Positions 29,648 through 40,310 of a stretch of DNA of 40,310 nucleotides are shown here, one piece after another. The DNA comes from Thiohalobacter sp. (GTDB lineage Bacteria > Pseudomonadota > Gammaproteobacteria > DSM-19610): contig JALSRI010000188.1 of assembly GCA_026984835.1 (NCBI GenBank), forward strand, positions 1 through 40,310, read 5' to 3'. Within the stretch, counting starts at the first letter, position 1; each line of letters opens with the position of its first letter. Below the pieces are notes generated by a model. It did no database searches. It was not told the DNA's origin and saw only the letters and a program-made list of their open reading frames with translations. A program made the position numbers and the translations under genes.

Positions 29648-30783
29648 ATGCTCAACAAACATACTGTTGCAAAATCGCTGCTTCTCGGCAGTCTGCTGGC
29701 CCTGACCGGCAGTTCGGCGCTGGCGGCCGGGAAAATCGCCATTGACGATACCCGCTGGGTCAGCTTCGGCGCCGGTATCCGCACCTCGATCGCCTCCACG
29801 GAAGACGGTGCGCCGAACGGTGACCGGGGTACGGATTTCAACCTGGACAACATGCGCCTGTATGTGTCCGGCCAGGTCACCCGGGATTTCAAGTTCTACT
29901 TCGGCACCGACAAGATGTGGGGCGAGTATGGTGTGCTGGATGCCATCGTCCAGTACGAGCCGGGACCAGCCTTCAACGTCTGGGTCGGCCGCATGCTGAC
30001 CCCCGCCGACCGCATCGAAATGAACGGACCGTTCTATGGCCTGACCTGGGGACAGTATACCGTTCCCCTGTTCCCGTCGGACAACGACACCAGCAACGGG
30101 GCCGACGGCGTGGCGGGCACCTTTGGACGTGACGAAGGCATCACCATCTGGGGTTCACAGGGCAAGTTTCAGTACGCCTTCGGCGTCTTCGACGGCTACA
30201 GTGGCGACGAGAACCAGAGCGATGCCCTGCTCTATGCCACGCGTCTGGCCTACAACTTCTTGAACAAGGAATCCAATCCCGGCTATTACACCAGCAGCAC
30301 CTACTTCGGACAGGCCGGCGACATTCTGACGCTGGCAGTGTCCGCGCAGTACCAGGATGACGGATACGGCACGGTGACGGAGCGCGGTTCCTTCACCGGT
30401 TACGCCATCGACGGTCTGTTTGAAAAGCCACTCGAAGGCGGGGCCGTGATCACCGTCGAAGGTGAGTACAAGTCGTTTGACGTCGATACCGATGCCGCAG
30501 TCCCGGTGTTCCCGATGTTTGACGGGGACGCCTTCTTCGTTTCCGCGGCCTATCTTATGCCGGGCCAGGGTGGCATGGGTCGCTACCAGCCGTATCTACG
30601 TTTCACCCGCAACGACCCATCCGCCGGCGACGACAGTTCGCTGACCGAAGTGGGGGTCAACTACGTGATCTCGGGGCACAACCTCAAACTGAACCTCAAT
30701 CTGACCAGCGGTGACGCCAACGCCAGCGGCACCAAGGGGAACGACACCGACACCATCACCTTCGGCATGCAGTTCCAGATCTG
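29648..30783 (+). CDS. Outer-membrane porin, likely for urea or small amides
   Basis: The 378-residue product has a signal peptide (hydrophobic residues about 8-26, cleavage after ALA near 27). A beta-barrel porin follows, with alternating strands such as FNLDNMRLYVSGQVTRDFKFYFG, quoted in family terms as the LYVSGQV and KFYFGTDKM segments. The last residues TFGMQFQI end in an aromatic-containing strand without the common terminal phenylalanine. It resembles phosphate-selective porin O/P and short-chain-amide porin relatives. The ATG at 29648 is preferred to upstream ATGs because AGGAA lies 8 bases before it and the signal peptide starts there. urtA follows after 27 bases, so a role in urea entry is likely but inferred. 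Confidence 0.85.
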
Positions 30784-30810
30784 ATGGTCCAACATTCAGG
30801 AGACGATGAC

Positions 30811-32106
30811 ATGACCAAGACACGATTCAAGAACCTGGCTATGGCGCTGGTGATCACCGCCGTATCCTTCGCCGCCGCGGGTCTGGCCCGGGCAGAGGAA
30901 ACCATCAAGGTGGGTATACTCCACTCCCTGTCCGGCACCATGGCCATTTCCGAGACCACGCTGAAAGACACCATGCTGATGCTGATCGACGAACAGAACA
31001 AGAAAGGCGGCCTACTCGGCAAGAAGCTCGAAGCGGTGGTGGTCGATCCGGCATCCAACTGGCCGCTGTTCGCGGAGAAGGCGCGCGAGTTGATCACCAA
31101 GGACCATGTGGTCGTGACCTTCGGCTGCTGGACCTCGGTCTCCCGCAAGTCCGTACTGCCGGTGTTCGAGGAACTGAACGGCATCCTGTTCTACCCGGTA
31201 CAGTACGAGGGCGAGGAGTCCTCGAAGAACGTGTTCTACACCGGTGCCGCACCGAACCAGCAGGCCATCCCGGCGGTGGACTATCTCATGAACGAACTGG
31301 GTGTGAAACGCTGGGTGCTGGCGGGTACGGACTATGTCTATCCGCGCACCACCAACAAGATCCTCAAGGCCTACCTGATCGCCAAGGGGGTCAAGGAAAG
31401 CGACATCATGATCAACTACACGCCGTTCGGTCATTCCGACTGGCAGTCGATCGTTTCCGAGATCAAGAAGTTCGGCAGCGCCGGCAAGAAGACCGCTGTC
31501 GTCTCCACCATCAATGGCGATGCCAACGTGCCTTTCTACAAGGAACTGGGCAACCAGGGCATTTCCGCGGAAGACATCCCGGTGGTGGCGTTCTCCGTGG
31601 GTGAAGAGGAGCTGTCTGGTCTCGACACCAAACCGCTGGTCGGCCATCTGGCGGCATGGAACTACTTCATGAGCGTCGAGTCCGACGAAAACGACCGTTT
31701 CATCCGCGCCTGGAAGAAGTACATCAAGGACGACAAGCGCGTCACCAATGACCCCATGGAGGCCCATTATATCGGCTTCAACATGTGGGTGAAGGCGGTT
31801 GAAAAGGCGGGAACCACGGACCCGGCTGCCGTTCAGGAAGCGCTGATCGGTGTTGCAGTGCCGAATCTGTCGGGTGGCTACTCTGCCATGATGCCGAACC
31901 ACCACATCACCAAGCCGGTACTGATCGGCGAGATCCAGGACAACGGCCAGTTCGATATCGTCTGGGAGACTCCGGGCCTGGTCGCCGGTGATGCCTGGTC
32001 GGACTACCTGCCGGGCTCCCGTGATCTGATCTCCGACTGGCGCGCACCGCTGTCCTGTGGCAACTACAACGTCAAGACCAAGAAGTGCAGCGGTCAGAAC
32101 TACTGA
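30811..32106 (+). CDS. urtA: Urea ABC transporter, substrate-binding protein UrtA
   Basis: UrtA is the periplasmic urea-binding protein that feeds the UrtBCDE importer. From ATG 30811 the product has 431 residues with a signal peptide (about 1-28, cleavage after ARA). The mature protein has the family hallmarks IKVGILHSLSGTMAISE, the VFGCWTSVSRKSVLPV-like segment (here TFGCWTSVSRKSV), LFYPVQYEGEESSKN, and YVYPRTTN in the ligand cleft. AGGAG lies 8 bases upstream of the ATG. The frame is open nine codons upstream but without a ribosome-binding site. It lies 27 bases after the porin and before urtB. A stem-loop follows the stop. Confidence 0.97.
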   Translation: MTKTRFKNLAMALVITAVSFAAAGLARAEETIKVGILHSLSGTMAISETTLKDTMLMLIDEQNKKGGLLGKKLEAVVVDPASNWPLFAEKARELITKDHVVVTFGCWTSVSRKSVLPVFEELNGILFYPVQYEGEESSKNVFYTGAAPNQQAIPAVDYLMNELGVKRWVLAGTDYVYPRTTNKILKAYLIAKGVKESDIMINYTPFGHSDWQSIVSEIKKFGSAGKKTAVVSTINGDANVPFYKELGNQGISAEDIPVVAFSVGEEELSGLDTKPLVGHLAAWNYFMSVESDENDRFIRAWKKYIKDDKRVTNDPMEAHYIGFNMWVKAVEKAGTTDPAAVQEALIGVAVPNLSGGYSAMMPNHHITKPVLIGEIQDNGQFDIVWETPGLVAGDAWSDYLPGSRDLISDWRAPLSCGNYNVKTKKCSGQNY

Positions 32107-32114
32107 GACAAGTG

Positions 32115-32132
32115 CCGACCGGCATGGGTCGG
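32115..32132 (+). repeat. Stem-loop in the urtA-urtB gap
   Basis: CCGACC and GGTCGG form a 6-base-pair stem with a 6-base loop, 9 bases after the urtA stop. No T-run follows. It may stabilise the upstream message so that the binding protein is made in excess over the membrane components. The rest of the 177-base gap shows nothing definite. Confidence 0.45.
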
Positions 32133-32283
32133 AATCGGGCGACAAAGCAATAAATCGGTAGTCCATCGGGTGGTATGAGCAATGCACAGGATACAAACGG
32201 ATGCCTCGTCGAATCCCTTGTGTCCTGTGCTCTTTCCCGTGCAGCCCCGGACTGTCCAGAGCCGGTTCGAAGCGGGGCAGCTC

Positions 32284-33921
32284 ATGCGTGAATCGTTGAC
32301 GACAGTTGTGGCGGGCAGGCTGTTGCCGCTGCTCCTGTTGTTGTTTCTCTGGACAGGGCTTGCACCGCGAGTACTGGCCGAAGAAGTCATGGACCCGTCC
32401 GCGCTGCAGGAGGCATGGAAGGCACTGACGCAAAAGAGCTACAGCAAAAAGGAAAAGGCGATCGAGTTCATAGCCCGTCACGACGGTGCCGATGCCTACC
32501 CGGCCATGAAGGCGATGCTGGATGGCAAACTGTATTTTTCCATCCGCGACAGGACATTGTTCATCCTGAACGAAGAGAACGGACACTACACGTTCACCCC
32601 CCTGTCCGGCGGGCAGGTGGTCAGCCAGCAGACCCGGCGGGGCTTCAAGAAGGTGAAGATCAACAACCGGCTGAGGACCCGGCTGCGCCAGGCGCTGGCG
32701 TTGCAGCAGCTCCGGCATGACGACCGCGACCTGCGCCTGGCCGCCGTGCAGGAGTTGTTGAAAAATCCCGATACCCGGGCCGCGCGCCTGATCCGTAACG
32801 TCATCGAGCGGGAGCCCGATGCAGCCGTCCGGACCGCCATGCAGACCCTGCTGGCGATCATGCAACTCGAGGATGGCGACGAAAGCGCGCAACGACAGGC
32901 CATCGACGAACTGGCCGGCAGCCTGAACCCGTCCGCGCTGAACGCGCTGAAGGCATACCGGCCGCCGGACGAGGCATTGAAGAACCTGGCTGCTGCCGCC
33001 ATACGTAAAATCAACCACCGACGCGAACTGTATGCCCACGCGGAAACGGTCTTTTTTGGCCTCAGCCTGGGCTCGGTGCTGGCGCTGGCGGCCATCGGCC
33101 TCGCCATCACCTTCGGTGTCATGGGCGTGATCAACATGGCCCACGGCGAGCTGATCATGATCGGCGCCTATACCACGTATGTGATCCAGCTGCTGATGCC
33201 GGAACATATCGGCATTTCGGTGATCGTGGCCATCCCGGCCGCCTTCGTTGTCTCGGGCCTGGTGGGCATGGTCATCGAACTCAGCGTGATCCGCCATCTG
33301 TACGGCCGCCCGCTGGAAACGCTGCTGGCAACCTTCGGCGTAAGCCTGGTACTGCAGCAGACCGTGCGATCCATCTTCTCACCGCTCAACCGCAGCGTCG
33401 AGACCCCGCAGTGGATGTCCGGCGCCTTCCCGGTCAACGAGGTGCTCGCGCTGACCTGGAACCGTTTCTACATCATCATTTTCTGCCTGACCGTGTTCGT
33501 TGCGCTGATTCTGGTGATGAAAAAGACCCTGTTGGGCCTGCAGGTGCGGGCGGTTTCGCAGAACCGCCTGATGGCGCGCGCCATGGGTGTACGTTCCAAG
33601 TGGGTCGATGCCCTGACCTTTGGACTGGGTTCCGGCATTGCCGGTATGGCCGGCGTGGCGTTGAGCCTGCTGACCAACGTCGGCCCCAACCTCGGCCAGT
33701 CCTACATCATCGATTCCTTCATGGTCGTGGTGTTCGGGGGCGTCGGCAACCTGTGGGGGACGCTGGTGGCGGGGATGAGCCTCGGTATCATCAACAAGCT
33801 GCTGGAGCCCTGGGCGGGCGCCGTGCTGGCGAAGATTCTGGTGCTGGTCTTCATCATCCTGTTCATCCAGAAACGCCCCACCGGCCTGTTCCCCCAACGC
33901 GGCCGCGCGGCGGAGGATTGA
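32284..33921 (+). CDS. urtB: Urea ABC transporter, permease UrtB
   Basis: UrtB is one of the two membrane subunits of the urea importer. From ATG 32284 the product has 545 residues. The N-terminus is a signal or anchor segment (about 5-30), then a helical, HEAT-like region of about 220 residues on the outer side. A LivH-type permease domain follows, with GLSLGSVLALAAIGLAITFG, MAHGELIMIGAYTTY and VVFGGVGNLWGTLVAG. The long N-terminal region is a usual UrtB feature. An upstream ATG at 32182 would add 34 residues ahead of the signal segment and is less likely. urtC starts 4 bases after the stop. Confidence 0.95.
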   Translation: MRESLTTVVAGRLLPLLLLLFLWTGLAPRVLAEEVMDPSALQEAWKALTQKSYSKKEKAIEFIARHDGADAYPAMKAMLDGKLYFSIRDRTLFILNEENGHYTFTPLSGGQVVSQQTRRGFKKVKINNRLRTRLRQALALQQLRHDDRDLRLAAVQELLKNPDTRAARLIRNVIEREPDAAVRTAMQTLLAIMQLEDGDESAQRQAIDELAGSLNPSALNALKAYRPPDEALKNLAAAAIRKINHRRELYAHAETVFFGLSLGSVLALAAIGLAITFGVMGVINMAHGELIMIGAYTTYVIQLLMPEHIGISVIVAIPAAFVVSGLVGMVIELSVIRHLYGRPLETLLATFGVSLVLQQTVRSIFSPLNRSVETPQWMSGAFPVNEVLALTWNRFYIIIFCLTVFVALILVMKKTLLGLQVRAVSQNRLMARAMGVRSKWVDALTFGLGSGIAGMAGVALSLLTNVGPNLGQSYIIDSFMVVVFGGVGNLWGTLVAGMSLGIINKLLEPWAGAVLAKILVLVFIILFIQKRPTGLFPQRGRAAED

Positions 33922-33925
33922 GTCC

Positions 33926-35014
33926 TTGTTTCTGAACGAGTTCCGACGAAACGACAAACCCGGCGTCTGGTTGCTTGCGGCCCTGCTGGTTTTCAGTATC
34001 GTCGTGCCGGTACTGAACCTGGCGGTGCCCGAAAGCAGCGTGCTGCACCTGTCGACCTATACGGTCACCCTGCTGGGCAAGTACCTCACCTACGCCCTGC
34101 TGGCGCTTGCGGCCGACCTGGTATGGGGGTATCTCGGCATCCTCAGTCTTGGCCACGGCGCCTTCTTCGCGCTCGGCGGTTACGCCATGGGTATGTACCT
34201 GATGCGGCAGATCGGAGAGCGCGGCGTGTACGGTGACCCGCTGTTGCCGGACTTCATGGTGTTCCTGAACTGGCATGAACTGCCCTGGTTCTGGCACGGA
34301 TTCGACCAGTTCGGCTTTGCCATGCTGATGGTGCTGCTGGTTCCCGGCCTGCTGGCCTGCGTCTTCGGCTACCTGGCGTTTCGGTCCCGCGTCACCGGCG
34401 TCTACCTGTCGATCATGACTCAGGCCATGACCTATGCGTTGATGCTGGCCTTCTTCCGCAACGAAATGGGGTTCGGCGGCAACAACGGACTGACGGACTT
34501 CAAGGACCTGCTGGGTTTCGATCTGCGCGCGGACAGTACGCGCATCGGCCTGTTCCTGGCCTCGGCGGCAGCCCTGGCCCTGGCCTATCTGGTCACTCGC
34601 TACATCGTTGATTCCCGGCTCGGCCTGGCCAGCGTGGCCATCCGCGACGCGGAAAGCCGTACCCGCTTCATCGGCTACCGGGTCGAGAACATCAAGCTTT
34701 GGGTGTTCGTCTTCTCGGCCATGCTGGCGGGTGTTGCCGGCGCCCTCTATGTGCCGCAGGTCGGCATCATCAATCCCGGTGAATTCTCGCCGCTGAACTC
34801 CATCGAACTGATCATCTGGGTCGCCATCGGCGGCCGTGGCACCCTGTACGGTGCCGTCATCGGTGCGCTGCTGGTCAATTACGCCAAGACCTATTTCACC
34901 GCCGCGCTGCCGGAAGTCTGGCTGTACGCGCTGGGCGGGCTGTTCATTCTGGTCACCCTCTACCTGCCCAGGGGCATCGTCGGCCTGCGTCATCTGCGGA
35001 GAGCAGGGACATGA
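33926..35014 (+). CDS. urtC: Urea ABC transporter, permease UrtC
   Basis: UrtC is the second membrane subunit, of the LivM type. The 362-residue product has about 9-10 membrane helices and the motifs ADLVWGYLGILSLGHGAFFALGGYAMGMYL, here as GYLGILSLGHGAFFALGGYA, and FSAMLAGVAGALYVPQVGII. It starts with TTG at 33926; GGAGG at 33912-33916, 9 bases upstream, supports this. The stop overlaps the urtD ATG in ATGA, so translation is coupled. Extended loops between helices (for example around 85-120) are typical of UrtC. Confidence 0.95.
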   Translation: MFLNEFRRNDKPGVWLLAALLVFSIVVPVLNLAVPESSVLHLSTYTVTLLGKYLTYALLALAADLVWGYLGILSLGHGAFFALGGYAMGMYLMRQIGERGVYGDPLLPDFMVFLNWHELPWFWHGFDQFGFAMLMVLLVPGLLACVFGYLAFRSRVTGVYLSIMTQAMTYALMLAFFRNEMGFGGNNGLTDFKDLLGFDLRADSTRIGLFLASAAALALAYLVTRYIVDSRLGLASVAIRDAESRTRFIGYRVENIKLWVFVFSAMLAGVAGALYVPQVGIINPGEFSPLNSIELIIWVAIGGRGTLYGAVIGALLVNYAKTYFTAALPEVWLYALGGLFILVTLYLPRGIVGLRHLRRAGT

Positions 35015-35841
35015 GACCGGTGCAGGCCCTGCGGAAGTTCACCCGCCGCGACCGGGTGTTGGAGTTTCTGACAAAACCCCTGCCGCCGGATGTCGACGTC
35101 AGCCACAATGTCATCCTGTATCTCGACGATCTCAACAAGAGTTTCGACGGTTTCAAGGTCATCGACAACCTCAACCTGTACATCGAAACCGGGGAACTGC
35201 GCTGCATCATCGGCCCCAACGGCGCCGGCAAGTCCACCATGATGGACATCATCACCGGCAAGACCCGGCCCGACAGTGGACAGGCCTGGTTCGGCCAGCG
35301 CCTCGATCTGTTGCGCATGGACGAACCGGAGATCGCCGAGGCCGGCATCGGGCGCAAGTTCCAGAAACCCACGGTGTTCGAGAACCTGAGCGTGTTCCAG
35401 AATCTCGAACTGGCCATGGCCCAGGACAAGCGGGTATGGCCGCTGCTGGCCGCGCGGCTTACCGGCGAGCAGCGCGACCTGATTGAAGAGGTGATGCATC
35501 TCATTGGTCTGCAGGCCTTGTCGGCTGAACCGGCAGGTAAACTCTCCCACGGCCAGAAGCAATGGCTGGAAATCGGCATGCTGCTGATGCAAAAGCCGGC
35601 CCTGCTGCTGGTCGACGAACCCGTGGCCGGCATGACACACCAGGAAATGGAGCGCACCGCCGAACTGCTCACGTCGCTGGCCGGCAAGCACTCCGTGGTG
35701 GTGGTGGAACACGACATGGATTTCGTCCGTTCCATCGCCCGCAAGGTGACGGTGCTGCACCAGGGCAGCGTGCTGGCCGAAGGCAGCATGGCCGAGGTGC
35801 AGAACGACCCGCGTGTGGTCGAGGTCTACCTGGGGGGGTGA
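35011..35841 (+). CDS. urtD: Urea ABC transporter, ATPase UrtD
   Basis: UrtD is one of two ATP-binding subunits of the importer (LivG type). The 276-residue product has an N-terminal extension of about 35 residues before the ABC domain, as in other UrtD proteins. Walker A is GPNGAGKST, the Q-loop region reads GIGRKFQKPTVFENL, the signature is LSHGQKQWLEIGMLL and Walker B is LLLVDEPVAGM. The signature glycine pattern is slightly altered (SHGQ), which is normal for this family. It overlaps urtC by 4 bases and urtE begins one base after its stop. Confidence 0.96.
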   Translation: MRPVQALRKFTRRDRVLEFLTKPLPPDVDVSHNVILYLDDLNKSFDGFKVIDNLNLYIETGELRCIIGPNGAGKSTMMDIITGKTRPDSGQAWFGQRLDLLRMDEPEIAEAGIGRKFQKPTVFENLSVFQNLELAMAQDKRVWPLLAARLTGEQRDLIEEVMHLIGLQALSAEPAGKLSHGQKQWLEIGMLLMQKPALLLVDEPVAGMTHQEMERTAELLTSLAGKHSVVVVEHDMDFVRSIARKVTVLHQGSVLAEGSMAEVQNDPRVVEVYLGG

Positions 35842-35842
35842 C

Positions 35843-36538
35843 ATGCTGAGCATACACGGACTCAACCAGTTCTACGGCGAGAGCCATACCCTGTGGGACA
35901 TCGAGCTGGAGGTGCCGGCCGGCGGGTGCACCTGCCTGATGGGGCGCAATGGCGTGGGCAAGACCACCCTGCTCAACTGCATCATGGGAGCCCTGCCGCT
36001 GGCATCCGGCGAGATCGTGTACCGGGACATGCCCCTGCACGCCCTGCCCATGGAACAGCGGGCCCGGCACGGCATCGGCTATGTGCCGCAGGGACGGCAG
36101 ATCTTCCCCATGCTGACGGTCGAGGAGAACCTCGAGATCGGCTTGCCCGCCCGGCCCGACCGCAGCGGGAAAATACCGGATTTCATCTATGACCTGTTTC
36201 CAGTGCTGCGGGACATGCGTCATCGCCGCGGCGGCGACCTGTCGGGCGGCCAGCAGCAGCAGCTGGCGGTGGGGCGCGCGCTGGTGATCGACCCCAAGCT
36301 GCTGATCCTGGACGAACCGACCGAAGGCATTCAACCCAACATCGTTACCGAAATCGGTGATGTCATCGGCAAGCTCAACCGCGAAATGGGCATGACCGTA
36401 TTACTGGTGGAACAGAAACTTCCCTTTGTGAAGAAGGTCGCGGATCGTTTCTGCATACTCGACCGCGGCCGGGCGGTTGCCAGGGGCAGCGTGGGCGAAC
36501 TCTCGGAAACCCTGATCAGGGAGTATCTCACGGTATGA
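35843..36538 (+). CDS. urtE: Urea ABC transporter, ATPase UrtE
   Basis: UrtE is the second ATP-binding subunit (LivF type). The 231-residue product has Walker A GRNGVGKTT, a Q-loop region YVPQGRQIFPMLTVEENL, signature LSGGQQQQLAVGRAL and Walker B LLILDEPTEGIQPNIV. The ATG at 35843 gives the family start MLSIHGLNQFYGES; an upstream in-frame ATG would lie inside urtD. The stop overlaps the ureD ATG in ATGA, linking the transporter and urease genes in one transcript. Confidence 0.96.
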   Translation: MLSIHGLNQFYGESHTLWDIELEVPAGGCTCLMGRNGVGKTTLLNCIMGALPLASGEIVYRDMPLHALPMEQRARHGIGYVPQGRQIFPMLTVEENLEIGLPARPDRSGKIPDFIYDLFPVLRDMRHRRGGDLSGGQQQQLAVGRALVIDPKLLILDEPTEGIQPNIVTEIGDVIGKLNREMGMTVLLVEQKLPFVKKVADRFCILDRGRAVARGSVGELSETLIREYLTV

Positions 36539-37392
36539 TCACCGCTCCCGTGCACCGGCCGTGCGATGCGGCGTGCGATGCCGGCTGGCGGGCGAGCCTG
36601 GAACTCGGTTTCGCAGCGGCCGGTGCCCGTACGGTGCTGCGGCACAGCCGGCACCGGGGCCCGCTGCGCGTTCAGCGCCCGTTCTACCCGGAAGGCGACC
36701 TCGCCCATGTGTATGTCCTGCACCCACCGGGCGGCGTGGTGGGGGGCGACCGGCTGGATCTGTCATTGGATGTGGGAAGCGGCGCACGGGTCTTGTGCAC
36801 CACGCCCGGCTCCGGAAAGTTCTACCGCAGCGCCGGGGACGAGGCCGGGCTCGAACTGCGCCTGCATGTCGCCGCGGGCGCCAGTCTGGAATGGCTGCCG
36901 CAGGAGAACATTCTGTTCGCCGGTGCGCGTCTGCGGGCCGCCACCCGGATCGACGTGGAAGACGATGCCGTGTTCATCGGCTGGGATATCACCTGCCTGG
37001 GCCGCCCGGCCAGCCGTGAGCGGTTCGAGCCGGGCACCCTGAGTTCGCGACTGACATTCTGCCACGACCGGGCGCCGCAACTGGTCGAGAGCCAGCGCGT
37101 GTCCGGCGAGCGCCAGTTGAATGCCGCCGCCGGCCTGCGCGGCCGGCCGGTGCAGGGCATCCTGCTGGCCTTCCCGTGCAGCGAGGCGCACCTTGAGTGT
37201 GTGAGGGACGGTCTGGCCTCGACAGCATCGCTGCCGCCGATCGGCGTCACGCTGCTCGACCGCCTGCTCGTCGTGCGTGCCCTGGCCGACGACGCGGGGG
37301 CGTTGAAACAGGTCATGATCTCAATCTGGCAAACGCTTCGCCCCCGGCTGCTCGAACGGAACGCCGTGGCGCCCCGCATCTGGGCAACCTGA
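36535..37392 (+). CDS. ureD: Urease accessory protein UreD
   Basis: UreD (UreH) binds apo-urease with UreF and UreG and is needed for insertion of the two nickel ions. The 285-residue product has the family motifs [23 protein letters not shown] and [13 protein letters not shown], and [14 protein letters not shown]. Length is standard. It starts inside the end of urtE and lies 32 bases before the fused ureA-ureB gene. ureF and ureG are expected beyond the right edge of the window. Confidence 0.95.
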   Translation: MITAPVHRPCDAACDAGWRASLELGFAAAGARTVLRHSRHRGPLRVQRPFYPEGDLAHVYVLHPPGGVVGGDRLDLSLDVGSGARVLCTTPGSGKFYRSAGDEAGLELRLHVAAGASLEWLPQENILFAGARLRAATRIDVEDDAVFIGWDITCLGRPASRERFEPGTLSSRLTFCHDRAPQLVESQRVSGERQLNAAAGLRGRPVQGILLAFPCSEAHLECVRDGLASTASLPPIGVTLLDRLLVVRALADDAGALKQVMISIWQTLRPRLLERNAVAPRIWAT

Positions 37393-37424
37393 TCACACCC
37401 TGGCCGGCACCGAAAGGAGCGCCT

Positions 37425-38047
37425 ATGCAACTGACACCGCGAGAGAAAGACAAGCTGCTGCTGTTTACCGCCGCCCTGCTGGCCGAGCGCCGCCTGGCGC
37501 GCGGTGTGAAACTCAACTACCCCGAAGCGGTTGCCTATATCAGCGCCGCTATCCTCGAAGGCGCCCGCGACGGACGCAGCGTGGCCGAGCTGATGCACGA
37601 CAGCCGCCAGCTGCTGTCTTCCGATCAGCTGATGGAGGGTGTGGCCGACATGATCCACGAAGTGCAGGTGGAGGCCACCTTTCCCGACGGCACCAAGCTG
37701 GTCACCGTGCACCAGCCGGTGGTGGCGGCGGATACGTCCACAGCCGGGGAACTCAGGGTCGGCAAAGGTGACATCGAACTCAACGCGGGCCTGCCGACGC
37801 TGACCCTCGAGGTGGCCAACACGGGCGACCGCCCCATCCAGGTCGGCTCGCACTACCATTTCCACGAAACCAACGACGCGCTGGAATTCGACCGGGAGAA
37901 AACCCGCGGCTACCGGCTCAACATCCCGGCGGGCACGGCCGTGCGCTTCGAGCCGGGGCAGCGGCGCACCGTGGAGCTGGTCGCCTATGCGGGCAATCGA
38001 ACCGTGTACGGCTTCCAGGGCCGCATCATGGGCAAACTGGAGGACGG

Positions 38048-38051
<4 letters not shown>
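37425..38051 (+). CDS. ureAB: Urease gamma-beta fusion subunit (UreA-UreB)
   Basis: The 208-residue product joins the two small urease subunits in one chain. Residues 1-100 are UreA (gamma), with [21 protein letters not shown] quoted in part as [31 protein letters not shown] and ending [18 protein letters not shown]. Residues about 109-208 are UreB (beta), with [32 protein letters not shown] and [12 protein letters not shown]. The linker is only about 8 residues. AAGGAG lies 5 bases before the ATG. Most proteobacteria keep separate ureA and ureB; fused forms are known in Helicobacter and some others. No remnant start codon is seen at the junction. It overlaps ureC by 4 bases. Confidence 0.95.
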
Positions 38052-39754
<1,703 letters not shown>

Positions 39755-39762
39755 AGGCGACG

Positions 39763-40242
39763 ATGATAGAACTCACCCGGATTCTGGACGCCGCAGCCGA
39801 ACCCGTGGCCTGCCTGACCCTGTCCATCGAGCAACGCGTACGCAGCCGCCAGCGTGTGACGCTGGACGATGGCCGGGATGCCGGCCTGTTCCTCCCGCGT
39901 GGAATCCTGCTGCGCGGTGGTGACCGCCTCGGCAGCGAGGACGGGATGGTGGTCGAAGTCATCGCTGCCGAGGAACGGGTGTCGACCGTGCATTGTGAGG
40001 ACCTCGCCGGCCTGGCGCGGGCGGCCTACCACCTCGGCAACCGCCACGTGCCGCTGCAGGTCGAAGCCGGCTGGCTGCGCTACCTGCACGACCCGGTGCT
40101 GGACGACATGCTGCGGCAGATGGGACTGGCGCCGGTGGTCGAACTGGCCCCCTTCGAACCGGAAGCGGGCGCCTACCGACAGGCCGCGCACGGTCGTCAT
40201 CCTGGACATGCACACACCCATTCGATGCAACCTGGACAGTAA
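39763..40242 (+). CDS. ureE: Urease accessory nickel chaperone UreE
   Basis: UreE delivers nickel to the urease maturation complex. The 159-residue product has the N-terminal peptide-binding domain with RQRVTLDDGRDAGLFLPRG, then the metal-binding domain with AAYHLGNRHVPLQVE, which contains the conserved dimer-interface histidine. The C-terminus has scattered histidines (HGRHPGHAHTHS), a moderate metal-storing tail. It starts 8 bases after ureC. The next gene begins 13 bases downstream. Confidence 0.95.
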   Translation: MIELTRILDAAAEPVACLTLSIEQRVRSRQRVTLDDGRDAGLFLPRGILLRGGDRLGSEDGMVVEVIAAEERVSTVHCEDLAGLARAAYHLGNRHVPLQVEAGWLRYLHDPVLDDMLRQMGLAPVVELAPFEPEAGAYRQAAHGRHPGHAHTHSMQPGQ

Positions 40243-40255
40243 CGAGGAGTCTGCC

Positions 40256-40310
40256 ATGAAATCGAGTCACAGAAAGATCATCGTCCTTGCCGCCTGCCTG
40301 GCCTCACCCC
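40256..40310 (+). CDS. Start of an exported or membrane protein, cut by the window edge
   Basis: Only 18 codons are visible. They encode MKSSHRKIIVLAACLASP, a positively charged start followed by a hydrophobic stretch, as in a signal peptide. GAGGAG lies 6 bases before the ATG, so translation is well supported. After ureE a HupE/UreJ-type nickel transporter would be a common neighbour, as would ureF, but the visible part does not identify the protein. Confidence 0.65.
   Translation, partial: MKSSHRKIIVLAACLASP

Noticed and set aside
31012-33297. 761-codon open frame on the minus strand opposite urtA and urtB
   Set aside because: The translation is rich in histidine, aspartate and glutamine, typical of mirrored coding sequence, and it runs through two well-identified genes.

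Overview
The window is a GC-rich bacterial chromosome segment spanning a probable replication origin. The gene families and order (secB-gpsA, glnA-ntrB-ntrC, glyQ-glyS, gyrB-recF-dnaN-dnaA, rpmH-rnpA-yidD-yidC) point to a gammaproteobacterium. The dnaA-to-glyQ order resembles that of Pseudomonas. The TusA and thiouridylase-like pair, the class 1B-like dihydroorotate dehydrogenase and the urea cluster would fit a Chromatiales-like or sulfur-oxidiser-like lineage, but that placement is inference. No tRNA, rRNA, CRISPR array or insertion sequence was seen.

Layout. (1) 1-3326: housekeeping genes, namely the end of a rhodanese, secB, gpsA, trmL on the minus strand, and a pyrD-like gene whose start codon overlaps that of trmL. 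(2) 3397-8415: a minus-strand nitrogen-regulation block reading glnA, a DUF4124 gene, ntrB, ntrC. Upstream of glnA are a sigma-54 type promoter and an NtrC-type dyad. (3) 8449-11726, minus strand: a CDF metal transporter, a TusA-like sulfur carrier, a PP-loop tRNA thiolase-like protein and an unknown 191-residue protein. (4) 11904-16024, plus strand: glyQ, glyS, a MazG-like gene and a plsC-like acyltransferase. (5) 16105-22420, minus strand: gyrB, recF, dnaN, dnaA. Two parS-like palindromes lie inside recF. The 193-base dnaN-dnaA gap has three perfect DnaA boxes in an AT-rich stretch and is the best oriC candidate. (6) 22629-25016, plus strand: rpmH, rnpA, yidD, yidC.

(7) 25040-40310: a urea-acquisition region. 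A minus-strand two-component pair is encoded by a 1122-residue hybrid kinase, whose N-terminal half is an NCS1-type permease, and a LuxR-type response regulator. It is divergent from a plus-strand run: porin, urtABCDE (urea ABC importer), ureD, a fused ureA-ureB, ureC, ureE and the start of a further gene. The 303-base divergent gap carries an 18-base dyad that could be an operator.

How the parts fit: the porin and Urt proteins would bring urea in, urease would release ammonia, and glnA under NtrBC control would assimilate it. The transporter-kinase and its regulator are placed to control the urea genes. The ligand and the regulatory link are inferences. The most interesting item is this permease-kinase with a cysteine-rich insert beside the urea genes.
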